This document shows positions 1 through 8,095 of a DNA stretch of 64,000 nucleotides, one piece after another. The notes beneath the pieces were generated by a model. The model had not been told where the DNA came from and made no database searches. It saw only the letters and a program-made list of their open reading frames with translations. Made by a program: the position numbers and the translations under genes. Position 1 is the stretch's first letter. Each line of letters opens with the position of its first letter. Source of the DNA: Lacinutrix mariniflava (GTDB taxonomy: Bacteria; Bacteroidota; Bacteroidia; Flavobacteriales; Flavobacteriaceae); the NCBI RefSeq assembly GCF_001418015.1, contig NZ_LIQG01000017.1:124001-188000 (forward strand), read 5' to 3'.

Positions 1-4
1 AGAA

Positions 5-307
5 GGTTCTCGATACAAAATTCTAAAAAGAATTTCACTCGAACTGACAATCTATATTATTAAAAGATCATCATAAACATACGTCACTTCGAGTGATTTG
101 GAGTTATTGAAAATCAAAATATATTTTTGATTGAAGATATAAGAAGTTTGTATCGAAAAGCCAAATAGATAAGAATGGTTCTCGATATAAAATTCTGAAA
201 ATAGAATTTCACTCGAACTGACAAACTAACTATTAATCAATATATAAGATTGTCACTTCGAGTGTTTTTATTGAAATAAAATGGAAATAAAAATGTATCG
301 AGAACTT
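5..307. repeat. Array of inverted-repeat arms upstream of cupin gene
   Basis: Two kinds of arm alternate here. Left arms at 5-50 and 177-224 run from GGTTCTCGATA to CACTCGAACTGACAA. Right arms at 83-162 and 252-307 run from GTCACTTCGAGTG to TGTATCGA. Left and right arms are approximate reverse complements, so each left-right pair could fold into a long hairpin. No ORF of note lies inside. The arrangement resembles REP/BIME or MITE-like noncoding repeats of flavobacteria; mobility is not shown. Confidence 0.7.
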
Positions 308-384
308 AGGAATACGGTTGTTTTTCAATACTAACAACTTTAGAATTAATTTCAATCAAACTGACTAAATATATAAATAGAAAA

Positions 385-867
385 ATGAATTTCAAATCAA
401 TTATAGCAGCAGTAGCTGTAACCGCTTTATTTGCAAGCAATAGTGTAAATGCACAAGTAAACACCATAGATTCTTTAGCAACATCAAAAGTGCAACATTT
501 CAATTTTGACAAAATGGAATCAGAAACTATTGGAGAAGGAATCAAACGTAAATGGTTCCATGGTGAAAAAGGTCAAATGACAATTTTTAATTTGGAAAAA
601 GGAGCGCATATTCCTTGGCACAAACACCCAAACGAACAGATAACATACATCATGTCTGGTAAGGTTAAAATCAAGACTATTATTGATGGTAAAGAAACAT
701 TTGTAGAAGTTGGAGCAGGAGAAGTGATTGTATTTCCTGAAAATGTACCTCACGAATTTTGGGCTTTAGAAGAAACTGTAGATTTAGATGTGCACGTTCC
801 TGTCCGAGAAGATTGGTTGTCTAAAGAGCTTCCAGATTACTTGAAGAAGACAGAAAAACAAGATTAG
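385..867 (+). CDS. Secreted cupin-domain protein
   Basis: This 160-residue protein has a Sec signal peptide (residues 1-24, ending NAQ) and a single cupin barrel. Probable metal ligands are H79, H81 and E84 in the segment PWHKHPNEQ and H123 in the segment VPHEF. Such small cupins bind a metal and may act on small molecules or only bind them; the substrate cannot be read from sequence. Export suggests a periplasmic location. The gene stands alone, flanked on both sides by copies of the same inverted repeat, so it may be an independently transcribed unit. The ATG start is supported by the signal peptide that follows it. Confidence 0.85.
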   Translation: MNFKSIIAAVAVTALFASNSVNAQVNTIDSLATSKVQHFNFDKMESETIGEGIKRKWFHGEKGQMTIFNLEKGAHIPWHKHPNEQITYIMSGKVKIKTIIDGKETFVEVGAGEVIVFPENVPHEFWALEETVDLDVHVPVREDWLSKELPDYLKKTEKQD

Positions 868-870
868 TGC

Positions 871-978
871 GTCACTTTTAGTGAATTTTGAGTCATGAGA
901 AATATGTATCAAGAAACCTAATAGATAAAAATGGTTCTCGATACAAAATTCTGAAAAGAATTTCACTCGAACTGACAA
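871..978. repeat. Inverted-repeat unit downstream of cupin gene
   Basis: A degenerate right arm (GTCACTTTTAGTG, 871-917) is followed by a left arm (933-978). They are joined by a linker nearly identical to the one at 163-176 (ATAGATAAAAATGG versus ATAGATAAGAATGG). The shared linker indicates that right arm-linker-left arm is one mobile or amplified unit. The unit begins 3 bp after the cupin stop codon and could also act as a 3' hairpin. Confidence 0.65.
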
Positions 979-1111
979 CCTAAATAAAAACATATTAGAT
1001 TTTTTAAAAATTTTAACAAATAAAGAAACCGTAATTTATACTAGAAGTAAAGCAGAATTTAAAGATATATAAAAAACAATTATTAAATCCGTAGTGATTA
1101 ATTAATACCAT

Positions 1112-1140
1112 AAAAGCCACAACATACTGTGGCTTTTTTT
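1112..1140. terminator. Bidirectional terminator between cupin region and hxlR
   Basis: A 10-bp stem AAAAGCCACA/TGTGGCTTTT with a 6-nt loop is followed by a T run on the plus strand. The minus strand also has a T-rich exit. It lies immediately at the 3' end of the minus-strand hxlR gene. Confidence 0.8.
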
Positions 1141-1528
1141 ATTTCGTTTCTTCAAACAAAAACTCTCCTTTGCTTTCTGCAGCAAACAATCCCCATTCTG
1201 TAATAGATTGTAAAATTGGCGAAAGTGTTTGCCCAAATTCAGTAAGCGTATATTCTACTTTCAAAGGTGGTTTTTTTGTAAATACTTTTCTATTTATCAT
1301 ACCGTCAGCTTCTAATTGTTTTAGTTGTAAACTTAATGTACGTTCGGTAATTCCTGGAATCTCCTTTCGTAATTCATTATAACGTCTTTTACCTCCAATT
1401 AGGTGGGTAAGAATCACACTTTTCCATTTTCCTCCTATAAGTTCCATAGCGGCACTTGTTGGGCAGAAGGATATTTTATTGTTGATTTTAATCTTTGGTT
1501 TTTTTTCAAATAGTTCTTTTCTATCCAT
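1139..1528 (-). CDS. HxlR-family transcriptional regulator
   Basis: This is a winged-helix MarR-like regulator of the HxlR family. The ATG at 1528 gives 129 residues. A longer frame from TTG at 1552 is rejected because that codon lies in the promoter -7 element. The family signature IGGKWK is followed by the winged helix with RYNELRKEIPGITERTL and QLKQLEADGMI. One cysteine (C22, in FCPTSAAM) sits just before the core helix, the position used for quinone or aldehyde sensing in YodB-type HxlR proteins. The gene is divergent from the ABM operon. Matching palindromes near both promoters suggest that it controls itself and the operon. The electrophile-sensing role is inferred. Confidence 0.9.
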   Translation of the reverse strand: MDRKELFEKKPKIKINNKISFCPTSAAMELIGGKWKSVILTHLIGGKRRYNELRKEIPGITERTLSLQLKQLEADGMINRKVFTKKPPLKVEYTLTEFGQTLSPILQSITEWGLFAAESKGEFLFEETK

Positions 1529-1549
1529 TTCTATAGTATTTATTGTTTT

Positions 1550-1580
1550 CAAATTTACTATACATTAAATTAGTGTGCAA
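1550..1580 (-). promoter_or_regulatory. hxlR promoter
   Basis: Reading the minus strand, TTG (1580-1578) is followed by a 20-nt spacer and TAAATTTG (1557-1550). This matches the Bacteroidetes TTTG/TAnnTTTG promoter class. The ATG at 1528 follows after a short leader. Confidence 0.65.
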
Positions 1581-1596
1581 CTATATTTTTTATAGT
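1580..1596. promoter_or_regulatory. Candidate HxlR operator 1
   Basis: The palindrome ACTATATTTTTTATAGT (ACTAT-N7-ATAGT) abuts the -33 element of the hxlR promoter. An equivalent 17-bp site occurs at 1704-1720. Assignment to the adjacent regulator is inferred from position and duplication. Confidence 0.6.
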
Positions 1597-1670
1597 AATA
1601 ATTCTTTGTTTTATATTATTGATATTCAGTATTTTGAAAATTATTTTTATACTATACTTCTTGACCGTTA

Positions 1671-1701
1671 TTGCACAGTATTCAAACTAAGTATACTTTT
1701 G
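1671..1701 (+). promoter_or_regulatory. Promoter of the ABM operon
   Basis: TTG (1671-1673), a 20-nt spacer and TACTTTTG (1694-1701) form a Bacteroidetes-type promoter. It has the same spacing as the divergent hxlR promoter, and both start TTGCACA. Confidence 0.7.
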
Positions 1702-1703
1702 TA

Positions 1704-1720
1704 ACTATAATTTTGATAGT
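1704..1720. promoter_or_regulatory. Candidate HxlR operator 2
   Basis: The palindrome ACTATAATTTTGATAGT (ACTAT-N7-ATAGT) lies directly after the -7 element of the operon promoter, over the expected transcription start. This is a position suited to repression. Confidence 0.6.
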
Positions 1721-1750
1721 ATTAAAAACCAATAAGTTAAAACATATATT

Positions 1751-2374
1751 ATGAAAAGCACAATAGTAAAATTTACCGCAAAACCAGAACACGCTACTAG
1801 TTTTGCAACAACATTAAAAGAAGCACAAGCAGCAACACAAAAAGAAGCTGGTAATAAAGAAATTAAAGTATTTGTATCTAAAGCAGACGCCAATGTATTT
1901 TTTGTTTATGAACGTTGGGCAGATAAAGCAGCAATAACATCTCACGATAATGAGCCGCACACAAAAAAGTTAATGAAAGTTGGACAAACTGCATTAGCAG
2001 GTGCTCCAGATTTTTATTTCTTAGGGGATACAAACCCGTTGCCAGACCATTCTAAATCTGCAAACCCGGAAGATGAAGTATTTATCATTTTCTTCATATT
2101 TAAGTTGAAAACAGAATTTAGAGCACAACTTTTAAATCAGTTTGAAGATCATATTAGAAATACAAGAAAAGAGGAAGAAGGAAACATTCTTTTTGATTTA
2201 TACACGGTAGATGATCAAGAAGATACTTTGGCTGTTTATGAGCATTGGAGAAAAGAATCTGATGTTTGGGACATTCACTTTCACCAACCATACGCAGTAA
2301 AAACAGGTAAATTAATGGAAGAAGCTGTTGTTGGAGATTTAAAACAGTATATGAATTTTGTAACTGAAATTTAA
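1751..2374 (+). CDS. Cytosolic protein with two ABM (quinol-monooxygenase-like) domains
   Basis: This 207-residue protein has no signal peptide and consists of two ferredoxin-like ABM domains, about residues 1-97 and 108-205. Each has the family pattern of a strand with hydrophobic T/I residues, an EAGNKEIK- or EEGNILFD-type segment, an FFVYERW/LAVYEHW strand and a distal HxxxPxxxK segment. ABM proteins act as cofactor-free monooxygenases of quinols or polyketides, or as binding folds. Single-domain family members usually dimerise, so a tandem pair could form the dimer within one chain. It is the first gene after the HxlR-associated promoter, and the next gene starts 12 bp downstream. Confidence 0.85.
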   Translation: MKSTIVKFTAKPEHATSFATTLKEAQAATQKEAGNKEIKVFVSKADANVFFVYERWADKAAITSHDNEPHTKKLMKVGQTALAGAPDFYFLGDTNPLPDHSKSANPEDEVFIIFFIFKLKTEFRAQLLNQFEDHIRNTRKEEEGNILFDLYTVDDQEDTLAVYEHWRKESDVWDIHFHQPYAVKTGKLMEEAVVGDLKQYMNFVTEI

Positions 2375-2386
2375 AAATTTTTTAAA

Positions 2387-3289
2387 ATGAAAAATATAAT
2401 TACAGCACTAGTTTACGGAATTATCGTTGCAGTTGGTATTCAGGAAATTTCTGCTCAAGAACCTAGTATGAGAACTTTTAATGAAAACACAAAAGCAGTA
2501 CAATTAGATAAGGGTACGATGCAAATTTTTGATTACGGTCAAACTAAAGTTCACGTTTACGAAACCAAAGGGTTTTTTAATACACATGCTTTTTTTATTG
2601 AAAAAAACGGAAAAGGAGTATTGATTGAAACACCACCAATGAAAGATAATTACAAGGAGCTTGTAAATTATATTGTTGGTTTAGGTTACACAAATATTGA
2701 TGTGATGGTTTCTTATCATTTAATAGGAAAGCACTTTTTTGATACGGATAAACTAAAATTTAACCATATATATTCTAATCAAGAATCTTTAGATTATATG
2801 ACGAATTCTGGTAATGAATCGCTCTCAAAATTAGCAGAAGTCTCAGGTGAAGATCTAGACGAAACTACAATAGTACCAACCGATTTGCTAGAAGCAGGAG
2901 CACAAGAAATTTCAGGAATTCCTTTTATTATTACGCCAACTGGTTTTGGTTTTGATGTAGAAATGCCAGAAATAAAGGCTGTCCACTTGCATATGGTTGG
3001 GCACGATAACCATACTATGATTTTTAATTCTGAATTTATAGACACCGTAATTAACGAGCTTTCTGATTTTCAGGAAAAAGGGTATACCACCTATTTTTCT
3101 TCACACAGTGCACCCGAAACTTCGGGAGATGTAACCATTAAAATTAATTATCTTGAAGAAATGAAAGTACTACTTGCTGCTTCTAAAAATAGCGAAGAAT
3201 TCATTCAGAAAATGGATAAAGCCTATCCTAATTTTGGATGGAGAAATTACTTATTAGGAAGTGCAAATATGTTGTTTACTGAAAACTAA
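2387..3289 (+). CDS. Secreted metallo-beta-lactamase-fold-like protein with altered metal motif
   Basis: This 300-residue protein has a signal peptide (about residues 1-23, ending ISAQ). The N-terminal strands (VHVYETKGFFNTHAFFIE, then GVLIETPP) look like the start of an MBL fold. At the place of the usual HxHxDH motif it reads VSYHLIGKHFFD (H111, H116), so the canonical metal site is not intact. A later MVGHDNH segment may supply metal ligands. It may be a divergent hydrolase or a non-catalytic binding protein. It lies within the ABM operon with a 28-bp gap to the decarboxylase gene, which argues for a shared pathway. Confidence 0.65.
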   Translation: MKNIITALVYGIIVAVGIQEISAQEPSMRTFNENTKAVQLDKGTMQIFDYGQTKVHVYETKGFFNTHAFFIEKNGKGVLIETPPMKDNYKELVNYIVGLGYTNIDVMVSYHLIGKHFFDTDKLKFNHIYSNQESLDYMTNSGNESLSKLAEVSGEDLDETTIVPTDLLEAGAQEISGIPFIITPTGFGFDVEMPEIKAVHLHMVGHDNHTMIFNSEFIDTVINELSDFQEKGYTTYFSSHSAPETSGDVTIKINYLEEMKVLLAASKNSEEFIQKMDKAYPNFGWRNYLLGSANMLFTEN

Positions 3290-3317
3290 TCCAGTTTAAC
3301 AAAAAAAATCAACCATT

Positions 3318-4172
3318 ATGAAAAAACTAATACTAATATTTTCGTTGGCGCTTGTAGCAAGCTGCGGAAATGAGACTAAAAAAGAAGCAATATCAACTTC
3401 GGAAGAAGCACACGGACATTCACATTCTAAAGGTACGGACGAACACGGTTTGGCACCTCATACCGAAAATACCATTCATCAATATGCACCAACGGTTGCC
3501 TTGTTAAATAGTATTTACGAAGGTAATATTACGCCGCAACAAATGGTACAACAGGGTAACATTGGTATTGGAACCGTAAATCATTTGGCTGGCGAATTGG
3601 TTGCTGTAGACGGAGTGGTATATACGATTGATGCCGAAGGCGGAATCGCAGAAGCACCAGACGATTTAGAATCTCCGAATATGACGATGATAAATTTTCA
3701 ACCGAAACAAACGGTAACTGTTGAAAATATTGAGTCTTATGAAGATTTAACTAGAGAGCTTCAAAAATATTCAACCTCTAAAAATAGCTTTTACGCATAT
3801 AGAATTAAGGGTGAATTTAAGCACTTAAAAATGGCTTCAGCGCACAAAGTAGAGAACGAAGATGTGTCTTTATTTGAGTATTTAGACACACGTGTAATGT
3901 ATACTAGAGATAATATTAAAGGGACTTTGGTTGGCTTATTTACACCAGATTATTTAGGAAACATCGTGATTCCAGGAATGCATTTTCACTTTTTATCAGA
4001 CGATATAAAATTGGGAGGACATTTAGAAGACATCAAATTTGATAAACTGTCTATTGAAATTCAAGAGGTAAACCAAGTGAATTTACAACTTCCAGAAACT
4101 GAAAAATTCAGAAATAAAGATTTAAAACAAGGTGCAGCACCAAAGGCTACAGCAAAACAAAACGGAAAATAA
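3318..4172 (+). CDS. budA: Lipoprotein alpha-acetolactate decarboxylase
   Basis: Acetolactate decarboxylase converts 2-acetolactate to acetoin. The 284-residue protein shows the family Zn site as H222, H224 and H235 in MHFHFLSDD...LGGH. The catalytic glutamate is likely E93 in GELVAVDG and the catalytic arginine R162 in AYRIKGEF. A lipobox (LVASC, C16) is followed by a His-rich linker (AHGHSHSKGT...H). Attachment outside the cytoplasm is notable because acetolactate is normally a cytosolic branched-chain amino-acid intermediate. It may act on a different 2-hydroxy-3-keto acid; this is inference. Neighbours are the ABM and MBL-like genes of the same operon. Confidence 0.88.
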   Translation: MKKLILIFSLALVASCGNETKKEAISTSEEAHGHSHSKGTDEHGLAPHTENTIHQYAPTVALLNSIYEGNITPQQMVQQGNIGIGTVNHLAGELVAVDGVVYTIDAEGGIAEAPDDLESPNMTMINFQPKQTVTVENIESYEDLTRELQKYSTSKNSFYAYRIKGEFKHLKMASAHKVENEDVSLFEYLDTRVMYTRDNIKGTLVGLFTPDYLGNIVIPGMHFHFLSDDIKLGGHLEDIKFDKLSIEIQEVNQVNLQLPETEKFRNKDLKQGAAPKATAKQNGK

Positions 4173-4208
4173 TATTGCTCAAAAAAAGCAACTAATTAAA
4201 ATATAAAG

Positions 4209-5726
4209 ATGAAAAACATACTAATGGCGATTTTTAGTGTCTTGATTATTACAAGTTGTTCTGATAAAAAAGAAACACCAACCATCACACAAATGGTAAC
4301 TTTTTCTGTTAAACCAGAATACATACAAGCGTTTAGAGAAGCACAAGTAAATAGCTTAAATGCTTCTTTAAAAGAAGAAGGAAATTTAGAAATGAAGTTG
4401 TATGCTAATGATAATAACCCTTACGAACTTTCTGTATATTCTAAATGGAAAAACAAGGAGGTTTATGAATTGCATAAAACATTACCACATAGCAAAGCGT
4501 TAGCACCATTGTTTGAAAAAGCACTTGCTAGTGCACCAAAAGTGGTGAGATTAGAAGATACAAAATACCCTCATATAGATTCTAAAAAGTTAATTACAAC
4601 AGGTGATGAGCGCGCTGTATTTATGCCTATTACTATAAAAGAGGAGTATAGAGATCAGGTAATTAAACAATTTGAAAATTATGCTGACAATGCAAGAAAA
4701 CAAGAAGGAAACATCTTTTTTGATTTTTACACGGTGGAAGGAGATGCAAATGCTTTTTATGTTTACGAAAACTGGAAAAATGGCGATGATATTTGGGCTG
4801 CATACGTAGCACAACCATTTGTTACAGAAAGTAAACAGTTATTAGATAAGGCACGCATAAATATAAGGGAAGATCGCGATGTTGTTTTTGCATCTGAATA
4901 TGATGAGACTACTTTAAATGAAAACTATACTTTAGAAAAATTATGGGAGGTAGAAGATGTAATTATGCCAGAATCTATATTATCAATACCTAATCACGAC
5001 TTTGTATATGTATCTGTTATTAATACGTATGAAAAACCAGGATATATCAGTAGATATACTAAAAATGGGGTTTTAGATGCTAAGAAATGGGTTGAAGGCA
5101 TTGCTATCCCAACAGGTAAAGCTTTTTATAATGGAAACATGTATGTAGTTGACCAGTCTCAGGTTCATATTATCAATATTGAAACAGCTAAAATTATAAA
5201 AACAATACCATCCGAAGCTAAAACCTTAAATGACATTACTATAGGAAAAGATGGTGTTGGTTATATTTCAGACATAACAACAGGTCGAATTTTTAGATTA
5301 AAAGATGATAAAATAACGTTTTGGTTGCACTCTGATGAGTTTCCAACTCCTAATGGAGTATTACTTAAAGAGGGCAATTTAATTGTAGGTAGCATAGGAG
5401 ATGAGTTGTCTCAAAGTTTAAAACCAGAACAATTAGGGTCTTTGTTTAAAATTAATCTAGAAGACAAATCTATAACTACAATAAAGCCCTCAGAAAGAAT
5501 GGGAGCAATAGATGGTGTTGTGCCATTTAAAAATGGAATGATTGTTAGCGATCCAATGAATGGTAAAATATTCTATGTAACCAATTACAAAAAAGAAGTA
5601 ATTACAGATAATACAAGTTTTGGGGGTAGTAATGCTGACTTAGGTATTGATAATCAAACTCAAGTATTATTTGTGCCTTATTTGTTTCATAATAAAATAG
5701 CTGCTTATAAAATTGTAAAAAAGTAG
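4209..5726 (+). CDS. Lipoprotein: two ABM domains followed by SMP-30/NHL-like propeller
   Basis: This 505-residue lipoprotein (lipobox IITSC, C17) carries two ABM domains (about residues 28-118 and 128-225). A beta-propeller of about 270 residues follows, with repeated blades such as YVVDQSQVHIINIETAKII and GVGYISDITTGRIFRLKD. The propeller resembles SMP-30/gluconolactonase or NHL proteins, which bind or hydrolyse small molecules. A second protein in the cluster (8092-9930) has the same modules in the reverse order. The fusion suggests that ABM chemistry or binding is linked to a periplasmic propeller. The substrate is unknown. Confidence 0.8.
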   Translation: MKNILMAIFSVLIITSCSDKKETPTITQMVTFSVKPEYIQAFREAQVNSLNASLKEEGNLEMKLYANDNNPYELSVYSKWKNKEVYELHKTLPHSKALAPLFEKALASAPKVVRLEDTKYPHIDSKKLITTGDERAVFMPITIKEEYRDQVIKQFENYADNARKQEGNIFFDFYTVEGDANAFYVYENWKNGDDIWAAYVAQPFVTESKQLLDKARINIREDRDVVFASEYDETTLNENYTLEKLWEVEDVIMPESILSIPNHDFVYVSVINTYEKPGYISRYTKNGVLDAKKWVEGIAIPTGKAFYNGNMYVVDQSQVHIINIETAKIIKTIPSEAKTLNDITIGKDGVGYISDITTGRIFRLKDDKITFWLHSDEFPTPNGVLLKEGNLIVGSIGDELSQSLKPEQLGSLFKINLEDKSITTIKPSERMGAIDGVVPFKNGMIVSDPMNGKIFYVTNYKKEVITDNTSFGGSNADLGIDNQTQVLFVPYLFHNKIAAYKIVKK

Positions 5727-5877
5727 TTACAGTTGAGAATAATATATGTTCTAAAAATTAACACAAATCATTCATAAAAAGAAAGTATCATTTTTGTTAA
5801 TTAAATCATAAAATATTGATATTAAATAAATTACGGACACAATACACCATTAAAGGTACATTATTTACCATTACTAA

Positions 5878-5904
5878 ACTACAAGACATTTATAGATTTG
5901 TAGT
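5878..5904. promoter_or_regulatory. Internal promoter with inverted repeat
   Basis: The 213-bp gap before the SnoaL-like gene contains the -7-like element TAGATTTG (5893-5900). It overlaps an inverted repeat ACTACAA-N13-TTGTAGT (5878-5904). This probably starts a second transcript for the downstream half of the cluster. The binding protein is unknown; the arms are not the ACTAT-N7-ATAGT site of hxlR. Confidence 0.45.
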
Positions 5905-5939
5905 GTCATTAAAATTAACAAATAACTAAAATTAAAATT

Positions 5940-6458
5940 ATGAAAAAAGTACAACTAACAGTAGTCTTAATTGGTGCTATCTTATTAGCATCTTGTTCTG
6001 ATAATTCTGGGGAATTAAAAAAATTAAATGAAAACATTACAAATTTGGAATCTAAAATAGAAGTTCAAAATCAGGAGCAAGCGACTTTAGAGGCAAACAA
6101 AAAAGTAGTAACAGATTTTTATCAAGACCTCTTCGGAAACCAGAATTATCAAAACATAGATAAATATGTTGGTCCGGTTTACATTCAGCACAACCCTAAT
6201 GTTGCAGATGGTAGAGAAGCGCTTAAAGAAATGTTACCTATTTGGTTAAAAGATGCTCCTAAATTTAAACTCAACTTCAATCTTATTGTTGCAGAAAAAG
6301 ACCTAGTTTTTGTACAAGTAATTACAAATAAAGAAGGTGATAGAACCTCTACAATGGATGTTTTTAGAATTACAGACGGTAAAATTTCTGAACATTGGGA
6401 TGCGTTTAACACCTTCAATAAAGGAGATAAATCTGCGAACGATAATCCTTTATTTTAA
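5940..6458 (+). CDS. SnoaL-like (NTF2-fold) lipoprotein
   Basis: This 172-residue protein has a lipobox (LLASC, C19), a short predicted coiled coil (LKKLNENITNLESKIEVQ, about residues 26-43) and one SnoaL-like cone domain. The signature YIQHNPNVADGREALKEM and the closing segment ISEHWDAFN recur in the proteins at 20783 and 21907. SnoaL-like proteins include small cyclases, isomerases and hydrolases as well as binding-only forms. It is encoded 39 bp before the MDR oxidoreductase in the HxlR-linked cluster, so it probably serves the same substrate in the periplasm. Confidence 0.8.
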   Translation: MKKVQLTVVLIGAILLASCSDNSGELKKLNENITNLESKIEVQNQEQATLEANKKVVTDFYQDLFGNQNYQNIDKYVGPVYIQHNPNVADGREALKEMLPIWLKDAPKFKLNFNLIVAEKDLVFVQVITNKEGDRTSTMDVFRITDGKISEHWDAFNTFNKGDKSANDNPLF

Positions 6459-6497
6459 TCAAATTCATCAAATATAATTTTTTTAAAAACACACATT

Positions 6498-7439
6498 ATG
6501 AAAGCAATAGTATTAGAAAAAGCAGGAGGACCAGAAAACCTTCATTTAGCAGAAGTAGAAAAGCCAAGCATAAAAGAAAACGAAGTGTTAGTTGCTGTTA
6601 AAGCAATTTCATTAAACCCTGCAGATGTAAAACCAAAGTACGCTGACAAAATGTTGGATTCAATGTACGGTAAAAATCGTCCAGTTATTTTAGGATGGGA
6701 TATTGCAGGAACAGTAACTGAGGCTGGTACAGCCGTTACCGATTTTAAAGTAGGTGATACTGTTTTTGGGATGGTAAACTTTCCAGGAGCAGGTAAAGCA
6801 TACGCGGAATTTGTTGCAGCACCAGAAGCTCATTTAGCACTTATGCCAAGCAACGTTTCTTTTGAAGAAGCTGCTGCGACCACTTTGGCTGCTTTAACGG
6901 CATTACAAATTTTAGAAGGAAAAATAAATAAAGGCGATAAAGTTTTAATACAAGCAGGTTCTGGTGGTGTTGGCCATTTTGCAATACAAATTGCAAAGAG
7001 TTTTGGTGCGTATGTTATTGCAACTGCATCAGCCAAGAACAAAGATTTTATACTGTCTATTGGAGCAGATGAAGCTATTGATTATCATACCCAAAATTTT
7101 GAAGAGGTGTTGTCTGATATAGACTTTGTTTTGGATACTCAAGGTGGTCAAGTATTAGTGAACTCCACTAAGGTTTTAAAAGATGGAGGAACAGTAATTA
7201 CCACTTTTGGTATGGATATGCCCGAGGAAGCTAAAGCTATAGCAGAGAAAGAAAACAAAACGGTTTCTAATATTTTAGTGCATTCTAGCGCTAAAGATAT
7301 GAACACTTTAAAAGGAATGATAGAAAGTGGTGCTATCAAACCAAACATCTATAAAACGTTTGCTTTTGAAGATATGGCAGACGCGCATAGAGAAGTTGAA
7401 AAAGGGAGAACAGTAGGTAAAGTGATTGTTACTCTTTAG
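6498..7439 (+). CDS. MDR-family NADP-dependent quinone oxidoreductase-like protein
   Basis: This 313-residue member of the medium-chain dehydrogenase/reductase superfamily lacks the zinc-ligand cysteines, like QOR-type enzymes. The GroES-like N-terminal domain is followed by a Rossmann domain with GSGGVGHFAIQIAKSFGA. QOR-type enzymes reduce quinones or the double bond of enones using NADPH. Its place between a SnoaL-like lipoprotein and a paired-ABM protein fits a quinone or unsaturated carbonyl pathway. No signal peptide is present, so it is cytosolic. Confidence 0.88.
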   Translation: MKAIVLEKAGGPENLHLAEVEKPSIKENEVLVAVKAISLNPADVKPKYADKMLDSMYGKNRPVILGWDIAGTVTEAGTAVTDFKVGDTVFGMVNFPGAGKAYAEFVAAPEAHLALMPSNVSFEEAAATTLAALTALQILEGKINKGDKVLIQAGSGGVGHFAIQIAKSFGAYVIATASAKNKDFILSIGADEAIDYHTQNFEEVLSDIDFVLDTQGGQVLVNSTKVLKDGGTVITTFGMDMPEEAKAIAEKENKTVSNILVHSSAKDMNTLKGMIESGAIKPNIYKTFAFEDMADAHREVEKGRTVGKVIVTL

Positions 7440-7468
7440 AATTAATCAATAATTTAAAATCAAGTAAA

Positions 7469-8095
7469 ATGATAAAAGTTATAGGTCAGTTTGAAGTAAA
7501 ACCAGCATTCCGTTCTCAATTTAAAGAGGCTTTAATGACTGTAAAAAAGGGAAGTGTTGAAGAACCAGGATGTTTGGGTATTCGCTTGTTTGAAGACAAG
7601 CAAAACCCTAATATGTTTTTTGGATATGAATTGTTTACCGGAGAAGAGGCTGTGGCATTTCATCGTTCTCAACCCTACGAACTAAAACTAGCAGAATTAG
7701 CAAATGAAGCACTTGTAAATCCACCTAAAGCTTATGTTTTGGTTGGTGAAGTTTCCGAAGAAAAAGGAGTTGAAGAGTTTAGTAGTACTGCAAATTCAGC
7801 AGAACTACGTGTTATTGCTTTGTTTGATATTAAAGCTGATGAAAACAAAAAACTGATCGCACAATACGAGAAGCAAATTCCGAATGTGCGAGCACAAGAT
7901 GATTGTGTTTCTTTCAATGCATATACGGTTTTAGAAAATCCAAATCAGTTAGTGGTTATTGAAGAATGGAAGACGCAAGAATTTGCACAGAAATTTTCTA
8001 CAACAGACGCACTTTCTATGGAAACTGGTAAAGTGTTATCAGAAACATTAGAACGTCCTATTCCAGAATATTTACATCAAGTAAACGAGATATGA
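7469..8095 (+). CDS. Cytosolic protein with two ABM domains
   Basis: This 208-residue protein has no export signal and two ABM domains (about residues 1-95 and 110-205). It is a paralog of the protein at 1751-2374. Its C-terminal 25 codons (ETGKVLSETLERPIPEYLHQ onward) have a recognisable degraded copy at 11450-11524. The stop overlaps the start of the next gene (ATGA, 8092-8095), suggesting translational coupling with the propeller-ABM lipoprotein. Confidence 0.85.
   Translation: MIKVIGQFEVKPAFRSQFKEALMTVKKGSVEEPGCLGIRLFEDKQNPNMFFGYELFTGEEAVAFHRSQPYELKLAELANEALVNPPKAYVLVGEVSEEKGVEEFSSTANSAELRVIALFDIKADENKKLIAQYEKQIPNVRAQDDCVSFNAYTVLENPNQLVVIEEWKTQEFAQKFSTTDALSMETGKVLSETLERPIPEYLHQVNEI

Noticed and set aside
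5-978. CRISPR-like array at the window start
   Set aside because: The arms are inverted and of unequal spacing, there are no regular 30-bp spacers and no cas genes nearby.
1528-1552. Longer HxlR start at TTG 1552
   Set aside because: The TTG is part of the -7 element TAAATTTG; ATG 1528 lies downstream of the promoter and begins a normal HxlR N-terminus.
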